16,062 nt of DNA from JAAZLS01 sp964585925 (GTDB lineage: Bacteria > Bacillota > Dethiobacteria > DTU022): positions 1-16,062 of the forward strand of contig CAZPFS010000037.1 of the NCBI GenBank assembly GCA_964585925.1, given 5' to 3'. Below, one piece after another: positions 1 through 7,969 of the stretch; within the stretch, counting starts at the first letter, position 1, and every line of letters starts with the position of its first letter. Made by a program: the position numbers and the translations under genes. The notes under the pieces were generated by a model. That model had not been told where the DNA came from. It ran no database searches and worked only from the letters and a program-made list of their open reading frames with translations.

Positions 1-314
1 ATGAAAAAGGGGCACTTTACCGGACTGAGGCCAAGCAGGCCAAAAAGAACCGGCTCATTAATTCTTTGGCCGTGATTGGGGGATTTCTGTCGGGCAAACC
101 GGTGGTGGCCGGGGCCGGGATGCTGGCCGGCTCCAGACAGAATGTGTTTATCGGCTGGAAACGCCTGACCAAGGTAACTTACAAGTCTCGCAGCCGCACC
201 ATTTTACTGCGGGCTGGCTGGGCGGAAAATATTGGCCTCTTTTGCACTGAAGAAAATTATGCCCCGGTTGAAGAATTTGTGCGAAACAAAACAGAACATT
301 TGTTGGGGGGCTGA
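1..314 (+). CDS. C-terminal part of an unrecognised membrane-associated protein (5' truncated)
   Basis: The reading frame is open from the first base of the window, so the true start lies upstream. A TTG at 66 is only an internal codon. About 103 residues are visible: a basic linker (RTEAKQAKKNR), a glycine-rich hydrophobic stretch (roughly LINSLAVIGG to AGAGMLAGS) that could be a membrane hairpin, then an alternating polar/hydrophobic segment with two tryptophans (IGWKRLTKV, RAGWAENIGLF) ending in EEFVRNKTEHLLGG. The last part is compatible with a small beta-rich PH-like fold, but this is an impression from the pattern and not a family match. It stops 86 bases before lemA, so it may be co-transcribed with the LemA/DUF2207 pair. 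The ATG at base 1 is in another frame and gives only 24 codons. No function is assigned. Confidence 0.6.
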   Translation, partial: EKGALYRTEAKQAKKNRLINSLAVIGGFLSGKPVVAGAGMLAGSRQNVFIGWKRLTKVTYKSRSRTILLRAGWAENIGLFCTEENYAPVEEFVRNKTEHLLGG

Positions 315-400
315 TATTTTTGCCTTTGAAATTTAGGGTTTTCCCGCCTGAATAATATATACTAAGAATAAAATAAGGGAATATAAGGAGGTAGATTGGT

Positions 401-955
401 ATGAGGTGGCTCATCGGCGGGGCTATAATACTCCTCATTGTAGTGTTTCTTATCTCCATCTATAACCGGCTGGTAACCCTGCGTCAGCGGATTCAAAATG
501 CCTGGGCGCAAATAGAGGTGCAGTTGAAGCGGCGCTACGACTTGATACCGAACCTGGTTTCAACGGTTAAGGGCTATGCCGCCCATGAGCAGGAGACCTT
601 TGAGCGGGTAACCGCCGCCCGGAATATGGCCATGGGGGCGAAAAATGTTGAGGAACAGGCCGGGGCGGAAAACATGCTCACCGGCGCTCTGCGTCAGCTC
701 TTTGCCCTGGCTGAAAACTACCCGGAGCTAAAAGCGAACACCAATTTTATGCAGCTCCAAGAAGAGCTGACCAACACCGAGAGCAAGATCGCCTTTTCCC
801 GTCAATTTTTTAATGACACGGTTCTAAAATACAATACAGCGATTCAGCGCTTCCCCGCCGTTTTGGTGGCCGGTATGTTCGGCTTTCATCAGCAGATCTA
901 TTTCAATTTAGATGATGAAGCAGAGGCTCGCCGGGCGGTGAAGGTTGAATTTTAG
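401..955 (+). CDS. lemA: LemA family membrane protein
   Basis: A 184-residue protein of usual LemA length. It has one N-terminal membrane segment (about residues 3-20) followed by the family signature: YNRLVTLRQRIQNAWAQIEV, then LKRRYDLIPNLVSTVKGYA, a long helical region with FERVTAARNMAM, and a C-terminal part with YNTAIQRFPAVLVAGMFGF. LemA proteins are anchored outside or at the membrane with a helical-bundle domain; their biochemical role is unsettled. The ATG is chosen because AAGGAGG (385-391) lies 9 bases upstream. It is followed after 14 bases by the DUF2207 gene, the classic LemA-DUF2207 pairing, which suggests the two proteins act together at the cell envelope. An AT-rich stretch at 325-365 with TTGAAA and TATACT hexamers may hold a promoter, but the spacing is not convincing. 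Confidence 0.93.
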   Translation: MRWLIGGAIILLIVVFLISIYNRLVTLRQRIQNAWAQIEVQLKRRYDLIPNLVSTVKGYAAHEQETFERVTAARNMAMGAKNVEEQAGAENMLTGALRQLFALAENYPELKANTNFMQLQEELTNTESKIAFSRQFFNDTVLKYNTAIQRFPAVLVAGMFGFHQQIYFNLDDEAEARRAVKVEF

Positions 956-969
956 GGGCGGATGATGAA

Positions 970-2808
970 ATGATATCCGAAAAAAGCAATCGGCGCGGTC
1001 GGTTTTCCCAACTGATCCCGGCCTCTCTAGGGCTTGTTTTGGGGCTAATGTTTTTCCTGGCCGCGGCGGCGCCGGCCCAGGCCGCCGATCGCTCGTACTA
1101 TTTCCCGCGGGTGGAGATCAAGGCGGAGGTTCATCCCGATGGTTCGATGAGTGTGGTGGAGGAGCGCACCTTCCGGTTTGATGGCCGCTACCGGGGAGCC
1201 TGGGAGTATATTTACCTGAAACATAATGCCTCAATCAGGGAGGTTTCGGTCGGCGAGGGGGGCGAGGCCTATGAACAGATGCCCCCCGGAACCCAGGATA
1301 TAGCGGGAATATTTTATGTGGAGGAGCATCCGGACCATATCTACATTGACTGGAGCTTTGAGGCGGCCGACGAGGAGCGCACCTTTACCATTTCGTACAC
1401 GGTGGATAACGCAGTACTTGTCCATCAGGATACGGCGGAACTATATTACCAATTTATCGGGGATAAATGGGAGGAGCGAACCGATTACGCTCTGGTAAGC
1501 TTAATCCTGCCCGAGGGGGCAAAAGGAGAGAACCTGCGGGTCTGGGGACACGGCCCTTTGCAGGGTAATGTTTCTACAGAAGAAAACCGGGTTACCTGGG
1601 AGATTGCCGATCTGCCCCGCAAGACCTTCCTGGAGGGGCGGGTTCTCTTCCCGCCGGAGCTGGTTCCCGGGGCAAGCAATTTCTCCGACAAAGAGGGGCT
1701 GCCCGGGATTCTCGCCGAGGAGGAAAAATGGGCCGGCAAGGCCAACCGGAAACGCTTGCTGACCCGGGTCGATCTTTTCGGAGGGGCCATTATTGCTTTA
1801 GCCGCTCTCGCTTTTTATCACCTCATGCGGCGCCGCGGCCTGTATCACCCCCAGGCTTATCAGGGTGACTACTACCGGGAACTGCCGGGTGATTACTCGC
1901 CGGCGGAGGCGGGAAATTTCTTTCGGCAGGGGCGGACCACCCCGGAGGATTTTACAGCCACGCTTCTCGATCTGGCGCGGCGGGGTTCTCTGCACCTGGG
2001 TGAGTACCAGGCCGAAAAGGGCCTTATTCGCAAACGCACCTATACCGATTACTATCTTCATCCGGGGGAGAACAAAGGGGATTTATCCGGTCACGAACTT
2101 AAGGTGCACCATTTTATCTTTAACCAGGTGGCCCGGCAGCCCGGGAGTGCGGTCTCCTTTAAGGAAATCGAGGAGTATGCCAAACGCCGCAAAACAACCG
2201 TGGCTCAATTTTACCGCGGTTGGACAGAGGCTATCAAAGAGCAGGTTAAAGGTTTGGGCTTCTATGGGGGCAGTGCCCGGGCGGTAATTATCGGCGGGTT
2301 GGTTCTGCTTGCTGCCGGGGCCGGTTTCCTTTTTATCGGGGAGATGCCCATTATCGGCACCGGCTCGATAATAGTAGCTCTATTGTTGCTCCTTTCAGGG
2401 GGAAAGATCAAAAACCTGACCCCTCTTGGGGCCGATCATTTTGCCAAATGGAAGGCCTTCCGCCGGTTTCTGCTCCATTTTTCCGAACTCGACCGGGCCT
2501 ATGTTCCCGCCCTGGAAATATGGGAGCATTATCTGGTGTACGCGGTAGCCCTCGGTGTGGGAAAACAGGTGATGAAGCAGTTGACCATGGTTTATCCGGA
2601 AACCAGGGATCCGGCGTATCTGGCTACCCGGGCGACCTGGTATCATCTGGCGCTTTCCAATCCGGCCCGTTTTGACAGCCTGACCACCTCGGTGCAGCAA
2701 ACCTTTCGGACCGCTCTCAGCAGCTCTTCCTCCGGTTCGGGGGGAGGGGGCGGCTTTTCCGGCGGCGGGGGCGGTGGGGGCGGTGGAGGCGGTGGAGGCG
2801 CCCGTTAA
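970..2808 (+). CDS. DUF2207 domain membrane protein with glycine-rich C-terminus
   Basis: A 612-residue exported/membrane protein. Residues about 17-38 form a signal peptide ending in AQA-A. Residues about 40-230 are an extracellular beta-rich DUF2207 domain (YYFPRVEIKAEVHPDGSM, VVEERTFRFDGRYRGAW). A membrane segment at about 268-286 is followed by basic RRRG. A cytoplasmic region follows, with the ALxDLARRGSL pattern (about 331-341) typical of the family. Two close membrane segments lie at about 438-456 and 459-476. The last 25 residues are Ser/Gly-only, then AR: SSSSSGSG followed by glycine runs. A glycine-rich tail after the last domain is common in DUF2207 proteins and is probably disordered. 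The function is unknown in the family. The gene lies 14 bases downstream of lemA and 20 bases upstream of the next gene, so it belongs to that transcription unit. The ribosome site is weak, with only GGGGCGG nearby. Confidence 0.9.
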   Translation: MISEKSNRRGRFSQLIPASLGLVLGLMFFLAAAAPAQAADRSYYFPRVEIKAEVHPDGSMSVVEERTFRFDGRYRGAWEYIYLKHNASIREVSVGEGGEAYEQMPPGTQDIAGIFYVEEHPDHIYIDWSFEAADEERTFTISYTVDNAVLVHQDTAELYYQFIGDKWEERTDYALVSLILPEGAKGENLRVWGHGPLQGNVSTEENRVTWEIADLPRKTFLEGRVLFPPELVPGASNFSDKEGLPGILAEEEKWAGKANRKRLLTRVDLFGGAIIALAALAFYHLMRRRGLYHPQAYQGDYYRELPGDYSPAEAGNFFRQGRTTPEDFTATLLDLARRGSLHLGEYQAEKGLIRKRTYTDYYLHPGENKGDLSGHELKVHHFIFNQVARQPGSAVSFKEIEEYAKRRKTTVAQFYRGWTEAIKEQVKGLGFYGGSARAVIIGGLVLLAAGAGFLFIGEMPIIGTGSIIVALLLLLSGGKIKNLTPLGADHFAKWKAFRRFLLHFSELDRAYVPALEIWEHYLVYAVALGVGKQVMKQLTMVYPETRDPAYLATRATWYHLALSNPARFDSLTTSVQQTFRTALSSSSSGSGGGGGFSGGGGGGGGGGGGGAR

Positions 2809-2828
2809 AGGGATGGGGGACGACAACC

Positions 2829-3932
2829 ATGCAAATTGCACTTACTAAAAAATTAGCGAAGGCGATGGGTGTTAAACCACCCCTTCCGGATAAAAATGTC
2901 GCACCGCTTTTTTCGTGGACTGCGAATTGGACCAATACCTTTGATGACGGAAAAGACGATATGGTTATAATGGTAAATAACGCCACCCGTTTTACCGTTG
3001 CGATCTACGGTGTCAGGCGAAATAAGTTTAAGGGTATTGCTGCAAAAATGTTGAATGCTATCAACAACACCCTTCATGCTTTGAATATCAACCCGGAGAT
3101 CATCGCTGCCTACCTGGAGCAAGGGGGGGAAATCAATTATGCTAAAAATAGCGATCGCAAATTAACGGCTTGGGTAAATCACCAGGGCTTGGAAGCAGCT
3201 TTTGTGGTGGGAAATGAGGTAATTGAAAACAGCTGCGAGATCAATTATGATGATACACTGGGGAGACTTGTCAGCGATAGGCTGGTAAACTATAGCAACA
3301 GTCAGACGGATGGGTTTGTCCCCTTAGAAAAGATGATCGATATGTTGACAAAATTAACAGGAAAGCCGGCTTACAAGTACCGGGCTTATGAAATACGGGT
3401 TACCCTGGATTTGGGAATCTACAAGGCCATCCGGCGTCTAATTATCCCGGCAGATCTGGAACTCATCCGGCTCCATAAGGTTTTGCAGGAGGCATATGGC
3501 TGGCGGGGCAGTCATCTATATGATTTTACAGTATTTGAAAAGAGACCCCGGGTAACGGCGGCCCGTCTTGTGGCGGGGAAAGATGATCTGTTCTACGACG
3601 AAAATGCTACTTTGATTGCCGGGCATCGATTATCAGAATATCTGCCGAAATATGAATATGTTCTTTATACCTATGATTTTGGCGATCATTGGAAACACGA
3701 AATTGAATTAGTGCGGATAATTGAGGATTACAATAAAGAATCACCATGCCTTCTTGAGGCGAAAGGGCAAACCCCACCGGAAGATGTGGGCGGCATTGGG
3801 GGCTATATAGAATTTCGTGAAATAATGCTTAATCCAGAACATCCGGAGCATGAGGAAAGAAAAAAGTGGGCGGGATTTTGGTCCCCGGAGCTAACAGAAT
3901 GGGAGAGCCATCCGCGCCTCATCCGCGGCTAG
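2829..3932 (+). CDS. DUF6933-like / pRiA4b ORF-3-like two-domain protein
   Basis: A 367-residue soluble protein that I read as two domains. Residues 1 to about 175 start MQIALTKKLAKAMG and contain MVIMVNNATRFTVAIYG; this resembles the small DUF6933 family, which is otherwise often a stand-alone protein. Residues about 185-345 carry the plasmid pRiA4b ORF-3 / IS1096-passenger 'TnpR-like' pattern: YEIRVTLDLGIYKAIRRLII, LHKVLQEAYGW, the core YTYDFGDHWKHEIEL (280-294), then PEDVGGIGGYIEFREIM (317-333). Despite the family name, no recombinase catalytic residues are known or seen here, so it should not be called a resolvase. The gene is 20 bases after DUF2207, but its base use is visibly more AT-rich than its neighbours and a gene-poor gap follows, which hints at later insertion. 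Function unknown. Confidence 0.8.
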   Translation: MQIALTKKLAKAMGVKPPLPDKNVAPLFSWTANWTNTFDDGKDDMVIMVNNATRFTVAIYGVRRNKFKGIAAKMLNAINNTLHALNINPEIIAAYLEQGGEINYAKNSDRKLTAWVNHQGLEAAFVVGNEVIENSCEINYDDTLGRLVSDRLVNYSNSQTDGFVPLEKMIDMLTKLTGKPAYKYRAYEIRVTLDLGIYKAIRRLIIPADLELIRLHKVLQEAYGWRGSHLYDFTVFEKRPRVTAARLVAGKDDLFYDENATLIAGHRLSEYLPKYEYVLYTYDFGDHWKHEIELVRIIEDYNKESPCLLEAKGQTPPEDVGGIGGYIEFREIMLNPEHPEHEERKKWAGFWSPELTEWESHPRLIRG

Positions 3933-4129
3933 GGGTCAATGTTTAGCGGTAACAATTATAGGGAGCCGGGTGGGGTTGGGGGCGGATATTGCCTGCCCCA
4001 TGGAACCCATTTCGACAATCCGGAGCAAGTGGCATACGGGCATCCCCACAGGGCAGTGCTGCTTTATCACGTATCACGGACCGATTCGGGTCTTAATAGT
4101 TTTGCTCATCTCTGATCAGGGAAATTAGG
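3933..4129. other. Non-coding gap upstream of the tRNA hairpin
   Basis: No convincing gene. A guanine-rich run at 3961-3982 fits the G-quadruplex pattern (GGG, 4-base gap, GGG, T, GGGG, TT, GGGGG). An open frame of 58 codons begins at 3939 and ends at 4115, but it has poor start-site spacing and no family resemblance, so it is not called. On the minus strand a TATAAT-like hexamer lies near 3955-3960 without a good -35 partner. Confidence 0.5.
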
Positions 4130-4158
4130 TTCACGGGAGCCGAAACGGCTCCCGTGAA
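4130..4158 (-). terminator. Perfect 13-bp stem-loop, probable end of the tRNA-Pro transcript
   Basis: Bases 4130-4142 and 4146-4158 are perfectly complementary (TTCACGGGAGCCG and its reverse complement) around a 3-base AAA/TTT loop. The structure begins 25 bases beyond the 3' end of the tRNA, the right place for its terminator. After the stem on the minus strand the sequence is CCTAATTT, only a weak U-tract, so termination may be incomplete, or the stem may block read-through from both sides. Confidence 0.55.
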
Positions 4159-4182
4159 ATGTGGAAAAACCCTTGACTTTAC

Positions 4183-4259
4183 TGGTCGGAGCGGCGGGAT
4201 TTGAACCCGCGGCCTCTTGGTCCCGAACCAAGCGCGCTACCAAGCTGCGCTACGCCCCG
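4183..4259 (-). tRNA. tRNA-Pro (anticodon CGG), CCA encoded
   Basis: The reverse complement folds as a complete 77-base tRNA. The acceptor stem CGGGGCG pairs with CGCTCCG (one G-U pair). The D-arm contains AGCTTGGTA. The anticodon stem CTTGG/CCAAG flanks loop TTCGGGA, giving anticodon CGG, which reads CCG (Pro). The T-arm is GCGGG-TTCAAAT-CCCGC. The 3' ACCA is genomically encoded (complement of TGGT at 4183-4186). It stands alone, opposite in direction to the surrounding protein genes, with its own promoter and a downstream stem-loop. Confidence 0.97.
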
Positions 4260-4273
4260 CCGTGTGCAATTTG

Positions 4274-4302
4274 ATTATAGCACAGCGATTTCCGAATAAC
4301 AA
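4274..4302 (-). promoter_or_regulatory. Sigma-A promoter of tRNA-Pro
   Basis: On the minus strand, TTGTTA (complement of 4297-4302) is separated by exactly 17 bases from a perfect TATAAT (complement of 4274-4279). The tRNA 5' end is at 4259, so transcription would start about 7 bases before the mature end. Confidence 0.8.
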
Positions 4303-4542
4303 TATTTCCGGCCGGCGCATTACCGGGGGGCCGGGAATAATCGCCGGCGGCACACCGGCGGTTCATACTGTTTACAAGGGGCGCCATGGCTGTTGTTAAA
4401 TATATCGGCGACCTTCTCCCCGGTAATGCAGGAATTTAGCAGTTTAACTCGAATTACCATTAAGGGATGTCTCTGGCATCCCTGTTTAAATCATTCTGAT
4501 GTTCGGTCCAAGAAAAGATAATATGGCAAGCAAGGTGAATCA
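4303..4542. other. Intergenic region between the tRNA promoter and the dehydratase-like operon
   Basis: No gene seen. It holds a GC-rich inverted repeat (CGCCGG 4342-4347 / CCGGCG 4355-4360), a small stem (GGGATG 4464-4469 / CATCCC 4477-4482) about 60 bases before the operon start, and a GCAGGAATTT...CGAATTA segment near 4428-4456. A TTTACA hexamer at 4371 has no good -10 partner, so the promoter of the downstream operon is not identified. Confidence 0.4.
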
Positions 4543-5586
4543 TTGTTGTCTCTCGTGGTTGGAATACCTCAGGCTTTGTCGTTTTACACGTACTATCCCC
4601 TATGGAAAACATATCTGGAAAACCTTGGTGCAAAGGTGGTATTGTCCCGGCCTACTAACCGGGAGATACTGGAATGGGGAATCAGAAATACCGTAACCGA
4701 TGCCTGTATCCCCGTGAAGGTACTACACGGGCACGTTATAGATTTAAAAGATCGAGTGGATTTTCTGCTGATTCCCAGGCTGGTCAGCTCCGATGGCCGG
4801 GATACCTTTTGCCCCAAGTTCCTGGGCCTTCCGGAGATGGTTCGTTTTTCGGGGGAAAAACTGCCGAAGATTATCGATACTTCCCTCAGAGCTACCAGGT
4901 TCAGCAACGGGATCCATGCTTTTTTGGCCGGTATTGCCCGCCAACTGGGGGTAAGTTCGATCCGCAGGCAGGCGACGGCGGCAAAGCGGGCTTGCCGGGC
5001 ACAACGCCTTTATCAAAAACTCCTGCTGGCAGGATTTCATCCGCTGCCGGCGCTGGAGATTCTGGAGCGGGGGGAAATCGCCCGCACAGATCGGCTAAAT
5101 TCGAATCAGACAATCTCGCAGATGGCATGTTCGGTCTCCGGAAACGGCGGCGATCAGTCCGAACTGCTGAGCATAGCCCTGCTTGGCTATCCCTATATGA
5201 TTTATGATTCTTTTTTGAATTCCAACCTGTACCAGAAGCTAAAGGATATGGGAGTAGAACCGATTACTCCGGAAAGGTTGACCGCTGCCGAGATGAGGCA
5301 GGCCTCCCGGATTCTTCCCCAGAGCTTTTTCTGGCACTACAGCAACCGGGTCAGCTGGAGCTGCCTGCATATGTTGAACAACCCCGGGTTGGTAGAAGGG
5401 GTAATACATGTCACCGCGTTTGCCTGTGGTCCCGATGCGATGGTGGATAAATTCCTGGAACTCCGGTCCAAGCAGGCACAGGTGCCCTATTTGACCATTA
5501 CCATAGATGAGCATACCGGCGCAGGCGGAATCCAGACCCGTCTGGAGGCGTTCGTGGATATGCTGCGGGCCCGGCGGGGCAATTGA
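4543..5586 (+). CDS. Acyl-CoA dehydratase activase-related protein (DUF2229 / HGD-like)
   Basis: A 347-residue protein. The N-terminus (VVGIPQALSFYTYYPLWKTY) and the cysteine motifs VTDACIPVKV (Cys55) and DTFCPKFLGLP (Cys90) are typical of DUF2229. The C-terminal part VTAFACGPDAM (Cys295) and ITIDEHTGAGGIQTRLEAF (319-337) is shared with 2-hydroxyacyl-CoA dehydratase subunits and with the protein at 7970-9064. In the dehydratases such cysteines hold a [4Fe-4S] cluster; here that is inferred. The start is TTG at 4543 or TTG at 4546, since AAGGTG (4532-4537) sits just upstream and an in-frame TAA at 4519 excludes anything earlier. The family has no settled substrate; members occur in anaerobes next to or fused with BadF-type activases. 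The next gene starts 20 bases downstream. Likely role: partner that receives electrons from the activase. Confidence 0.88.
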   Translation: MLSLVVGIPQALSFYTYYPLWKTYLENLGAKVVLSRPTNREILEWGIRNTVTDACIPVKVLHGHVIDLKDRVDFLLIPRLVSSDGRDTFCPKFLGLPEMVRFSGEKLPKIIDTSLRATRFSNGIHAFLAGIARQLGVSSIRRQATAAKRACRAQRLYQKLLLAGFHPLPALEILERGEIARTDRLNSNQTISQMACSVSGNGGDQSELLSIALLGYPYMIYDSFLNSNLYQKLKDMGVEPITPERLTAAEMRQASRILPQSFFWHYSNRVSWSCLHMLNNPGLVEGVIHVTAFACGPDAMVDKFLELRSKQAQVPYLTITIDEHTGAGGIQTRLEAFVDMLRARRGN

Positions 5587-5606
5587 CGGAAGGGAGCAAG
5601 TGGTAA

Positions 5607-6629
5607 GTGGACGGCTATTTGGGGATAGATGTGGGATCGGTAAGCACCAACCTGGTGTTGATGAGCGAACACAATGAAATCCTGGTTTCTTTATATCTCC
5701 GTACCCGGGGGCAGCCGATTCAGGTGGTGCAGGAAGGGTTGAAGGAGATCGGCTGCAAGATGCCTCCCGGAGTAAATGTTAAAGGAGTGGGCACCACCGG
5801 CAGCGCTCGGCATTTAACCGGGGTGGTGGTGGGGGCCGATGTGGTTAAAAATGAGATCACTGCCCATGCGGTAGCGGCAAACCATGTTGTACCGGGAGTA
5901 CAGACCGTGCTGGAATTGGGCGGGCAGGACTCCAAAATCATTATACTCAGGCATGGAGTGGTTACCGATTTTGCCATGAATACGGTCTGTGCCGCCGGAA
6001 CCGGTTCCTTTTTGGATCATCAGGCGGCCCGGCTGGGCATACCCATTGAACAATTCGGTGAACTGGCCCTATGCAGCAAACACCCGGTACATATCGCCGG
6101 GCGCTGCTCCGTATTTGCCGAATCAGATATGGTGCACAAGCAGCAGGTGGGCCATTCCACGGAGGACATCATTGCCGGGCTTTGCGATGCCCTGGTCCGG
6201 AATTATCTGAACAACGTGGGCAAGGGTAAAAATATCCAGTCCCCCGTTACCTTTCAGGGCGGGGTGGCGGCCAATGTGGGCATAAAGGCCGCCTTTGAAA
6301 AGGCTTTGCAGCTGGAGGTAATCGTGCCTCTCCAGTTTGATGTAATGGGGGCGCTGGGCGCGGCGCTGCTTTCGAAATCGGCGGCAAAAAAGAAGCAGGG
6401 CACCAACTTCCGGGGGTTTGAATTGAGCGGATTCACCTACCAAACCAGCAGTTTTGAATGCCAGGGCTGCCCCAACATCTGCGAAATAGTCAATATCTCC
6501 ATGGAGGGAAAGCTTTTGGCCCGGTGGGGAAGCCGCTGCGGCAAATGGGATAGTTTGAGCGAAACCGATTTACAGACGGCAGCCTCACTGCGTCCCATAG
6601 CCGGTGAACCGCAAGGGGCGATCAAATGA
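5607..6629 (+). CDS. BadF/BadG/BcrA/BcrD-type ATPase (2-hydroxyacyl-CoA dehydratase activase family)
   Basis: A 340-residue ASKHA-fold ATPase. The phosphate-1 motif is YLGIDVGSVSTNLVL (4-18), phosphate-2 is VLELGGQDSKII (101-112), and the adenosine site is VTFQGGVAANVGIKAAF (214-230). Cys128 in NTVCAAGTGSFLDHQA and Cys167 in GRCSVFAESDM match the two cysteines per subunit that hold the [4Fe-4S] cluster at the dimer interface in HgdC-type activases. After the ATPase core there is an extra C-terminal cysteine set, CQGCPNIC (285-292) and Cys311, seen in the long activase subfamily. By family knowledge it hydrolyses ATP to fire a low-potential electron into a partner iron-sulfur protein. The start is GTG 5607, with AAGGGAG upstream (about 5590-5596); the preceding codon is a stop. 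Its TGA overlaps the next ATG (ATGA at 6626-6629). Confidence 0.93.
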   Translation: MDGYLGIDVGSVSTNLVLMSEHNEILVSLYLRTRGQPIQVVQEGLKEIGCKMPPGVNVKGVGTTGSARHLTGVVVGADVVKNEITAHAVAANHVVPGVQTVLELGGQDSKIIILRHGVVTDFAMNTVCAAGTGSFLDHQAARLGIPIEQFGELALCSKHPVHIAGRCSVFAESDMVHKQQVGHSTEDIIAGLCDALVRNYLNNVGKGKNIQSPVTFQGGVAANVGIKAAFEKALQLEVIVPLQFDVMGALGAALLSKSAAKKKQGTNFRGFELSGFTYQTSSFECQGCPNICEIVNISMEGKLLARWGSRCGKWDSLSETDLQTAASLRPIAGEPQGAIK

Positions 6630-7924
6630 ACCCGGAACTGATTTTAAGCGAACTGATCAGGATCAATACGGTTAACCCCCCGGGCAATGAAACTGCCGCC
6701 GCATGCTGCCTGCAGAATTTGTTCAATCGGGCCGGTCTAGACAATGAGATTATCGAACCGGTGAAGGGCCGGGGCAGCTTCATCGCCCGGCTGGGAAAGG
6801 GTCCCCGGAAGCTGTTGTTTCTTTCCCACCTCGATGTGGTTCCGGCGGAGGGAGACTGGGAATTCGATCCCTTCTCCGGTGAGATTACCGGTGATATGGT
6901 CTGTGGCCGGGGGGCACTGGACTGCAAAGGGCTCACCGCCGCCCAGGCCTGGGCGATGTTGCAGCTGGCCCGGGGAGGCGGACTGTCGGGCGGGGAACTG
7001 ATTATGGTGGCGGCGGCGGACGAAGAGATGGGCGGGCTGCTGGGCCTGAAATATCTGGCTGAAAATTTCCCCGGGAAGCTGCAGGCCGACTTTGCGATCA
7101 ATGAGGGGGCGGATCTGCCGGTAGTCCTTGGTGGTAAACACCTTTTTTTTATCCAGGTGGGCGAAAAGGGTGTGGCCTGGATCAGACTTACCGCCCACGG
7201 CAAATCATGTCATGGCTCCTTGCCTGCTTTGGGCGACAATGCGGTGATTCGTGGAGCCCGTGCGGTGAGCGCCCTCGGGGATTACCGGCCGGAGGTAACC
7301 CTTATTCCGGAGGTTCAACATCTGTTGCAGCGCTTATCGGTCATTCAGGGGATCAAAATACCCGGCGAGCCGGTAACCGAACAGGAAGTAGATCCGCTGC
7401 TGGGGCGCCTGCAACTGGAACGGGGCTTTGCGGAGACTCTGCGGGCGATGACCCGGATGACCGTTTCCCCCAACCGGATCCGGGGGGGGAACAAGACCAA
7501 TATAGTCCCCGATCATTGCCAGATAGACCTGGATATAAGGATTTTGCCCGGACAGGATGAAGAATACCTAAATAAAGAGTTGCGAGGGTGTATGGGGAAT
7601 GAACCGGATATCGAAACGCTGATCTACAGCAAGCCCACTTTTTCGGCTTCCGATTCCGAATATTTCCGCCTTATCGAAACCACCACCATGGAAACTGCAG
7701 GCCGGGAAATAATTTGTCTTCCTCAGATATCCTCCGGCAGCACTGATTCAAAATATCTGCGCCATCTGGGAATTCCGGCTTACGGGGTTGGCCCCATGGC
7801 CAAGGGGTTTGACCCCGCCATTCGGACTAGCGTGCACGGTTTAAATGAACGGATCGATCGGGCCAGCCTTCGTCTGCAGGGCCGCTTTTTTTACCGTCTG
7901 GCCCGCAACTATCTGCAATCATAA
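6626..7924 (+). CDS. M20 family zinc peptidase/deacylase (ArgE/DapE/ACY1-like)
   Basis: A 432-residue protein of standard M20 length. Metal and catalytic residues are in place: FLSHLDVV (His68, Asp70), GRGALDCKG (bridging Asp99), AADEEMGG (catalytic Glu133, Glu134), INEGADLP (Glu160) and SVHGLNERI (His404). The lid/dimerisation domain lies at about 180-300, beginning VGEKGVAWIRLTAHGKSCHGS. These enzymes cleave amide bonds in N-acyl amino acids or small peptides with one or two zinc ions; the substrate cannot be read from the sequence. The ATG overlaps the activase stop (ATGA), which indicates translational coupling. The gene sits between the activase and its second HGD-like partner, so it is part of that operon rather than a chance neighbour. 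No signal peptide is seen, so it is likely cytoplasmic. Confidence 0.92.
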   Translation: MNPELILSELIRINTVNPPGNETAAACCLQNLFNRAGLDNEIIEPVKGRGSFIARLGKGPRKLLFLSHLDVVPAEGDWEFDPFSGEITGDMVCGRGALDCKGLTAAQAWAMLQLARGGGLSGGELIMVAAADEEMGGLLGLKYLAENFPGKLQADFAINEGADLPVVLGGKHLFFIQVGEKGVAWIRLTAHGKSCHGSLPALGDNAVIRGARAVSALGDYRPEVTLIPEVQHLLQRLSVIQGIKIPGEPVTEQEVDPLLGRLQLERGFAETLRAMTRMTVSPNRIRGGNKTNIVPDHCQIDLDIRILPGQDEEYLNKELRGCMGNEPDIETLIYSKPTFSASDSEYFRLIETTTMETAGREIICLPQISSGSTDSKYLRHLGIPAYGVGPMAKGFDPAIRTSVHGLNERIDRASLRLQGRFFYRLARNYLQS

Positions 7925-7969
7925 TTTGGGATCCTGCGGATGCGCCGGAGAGGAACGGGAGGAAGTAAA

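Noticed and set aside
1..75. Short frame from the ATG at base 1
   Set aside because: It stops after 24 codons, while the overlapping frame is open from the window edge and continues to 314.
2829..3932. Insertion sequence or resolvase, suggested by the 'IS1096 TnpR-like' family name
   Set aside because: No catalytic recombinase residues, no transposase and no terminal inverted repeats around the gene.
3939..4115. 58-codon open frame on the plus strand between the pRiA4b-like gene and the tRNA
   Set aside because: Ribosome site spacing is too short, composition is odd and no family is recognised; it ends just before the tRNA terminator hairpin. Likely chance.
4217..4399. 60-codon plus-strand frame across the tRNA gene
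   Set aside because: It overlaps the tRNA-Pro and its promoter in antisense and has no ribosome site.
6622..7203. 193-codon minus-strand frame opposite the M20 peptidase
   Set aside because: Low-complexity Ser/Pro-rich translation typical of antisense frames; the plus-strand gene is certain.
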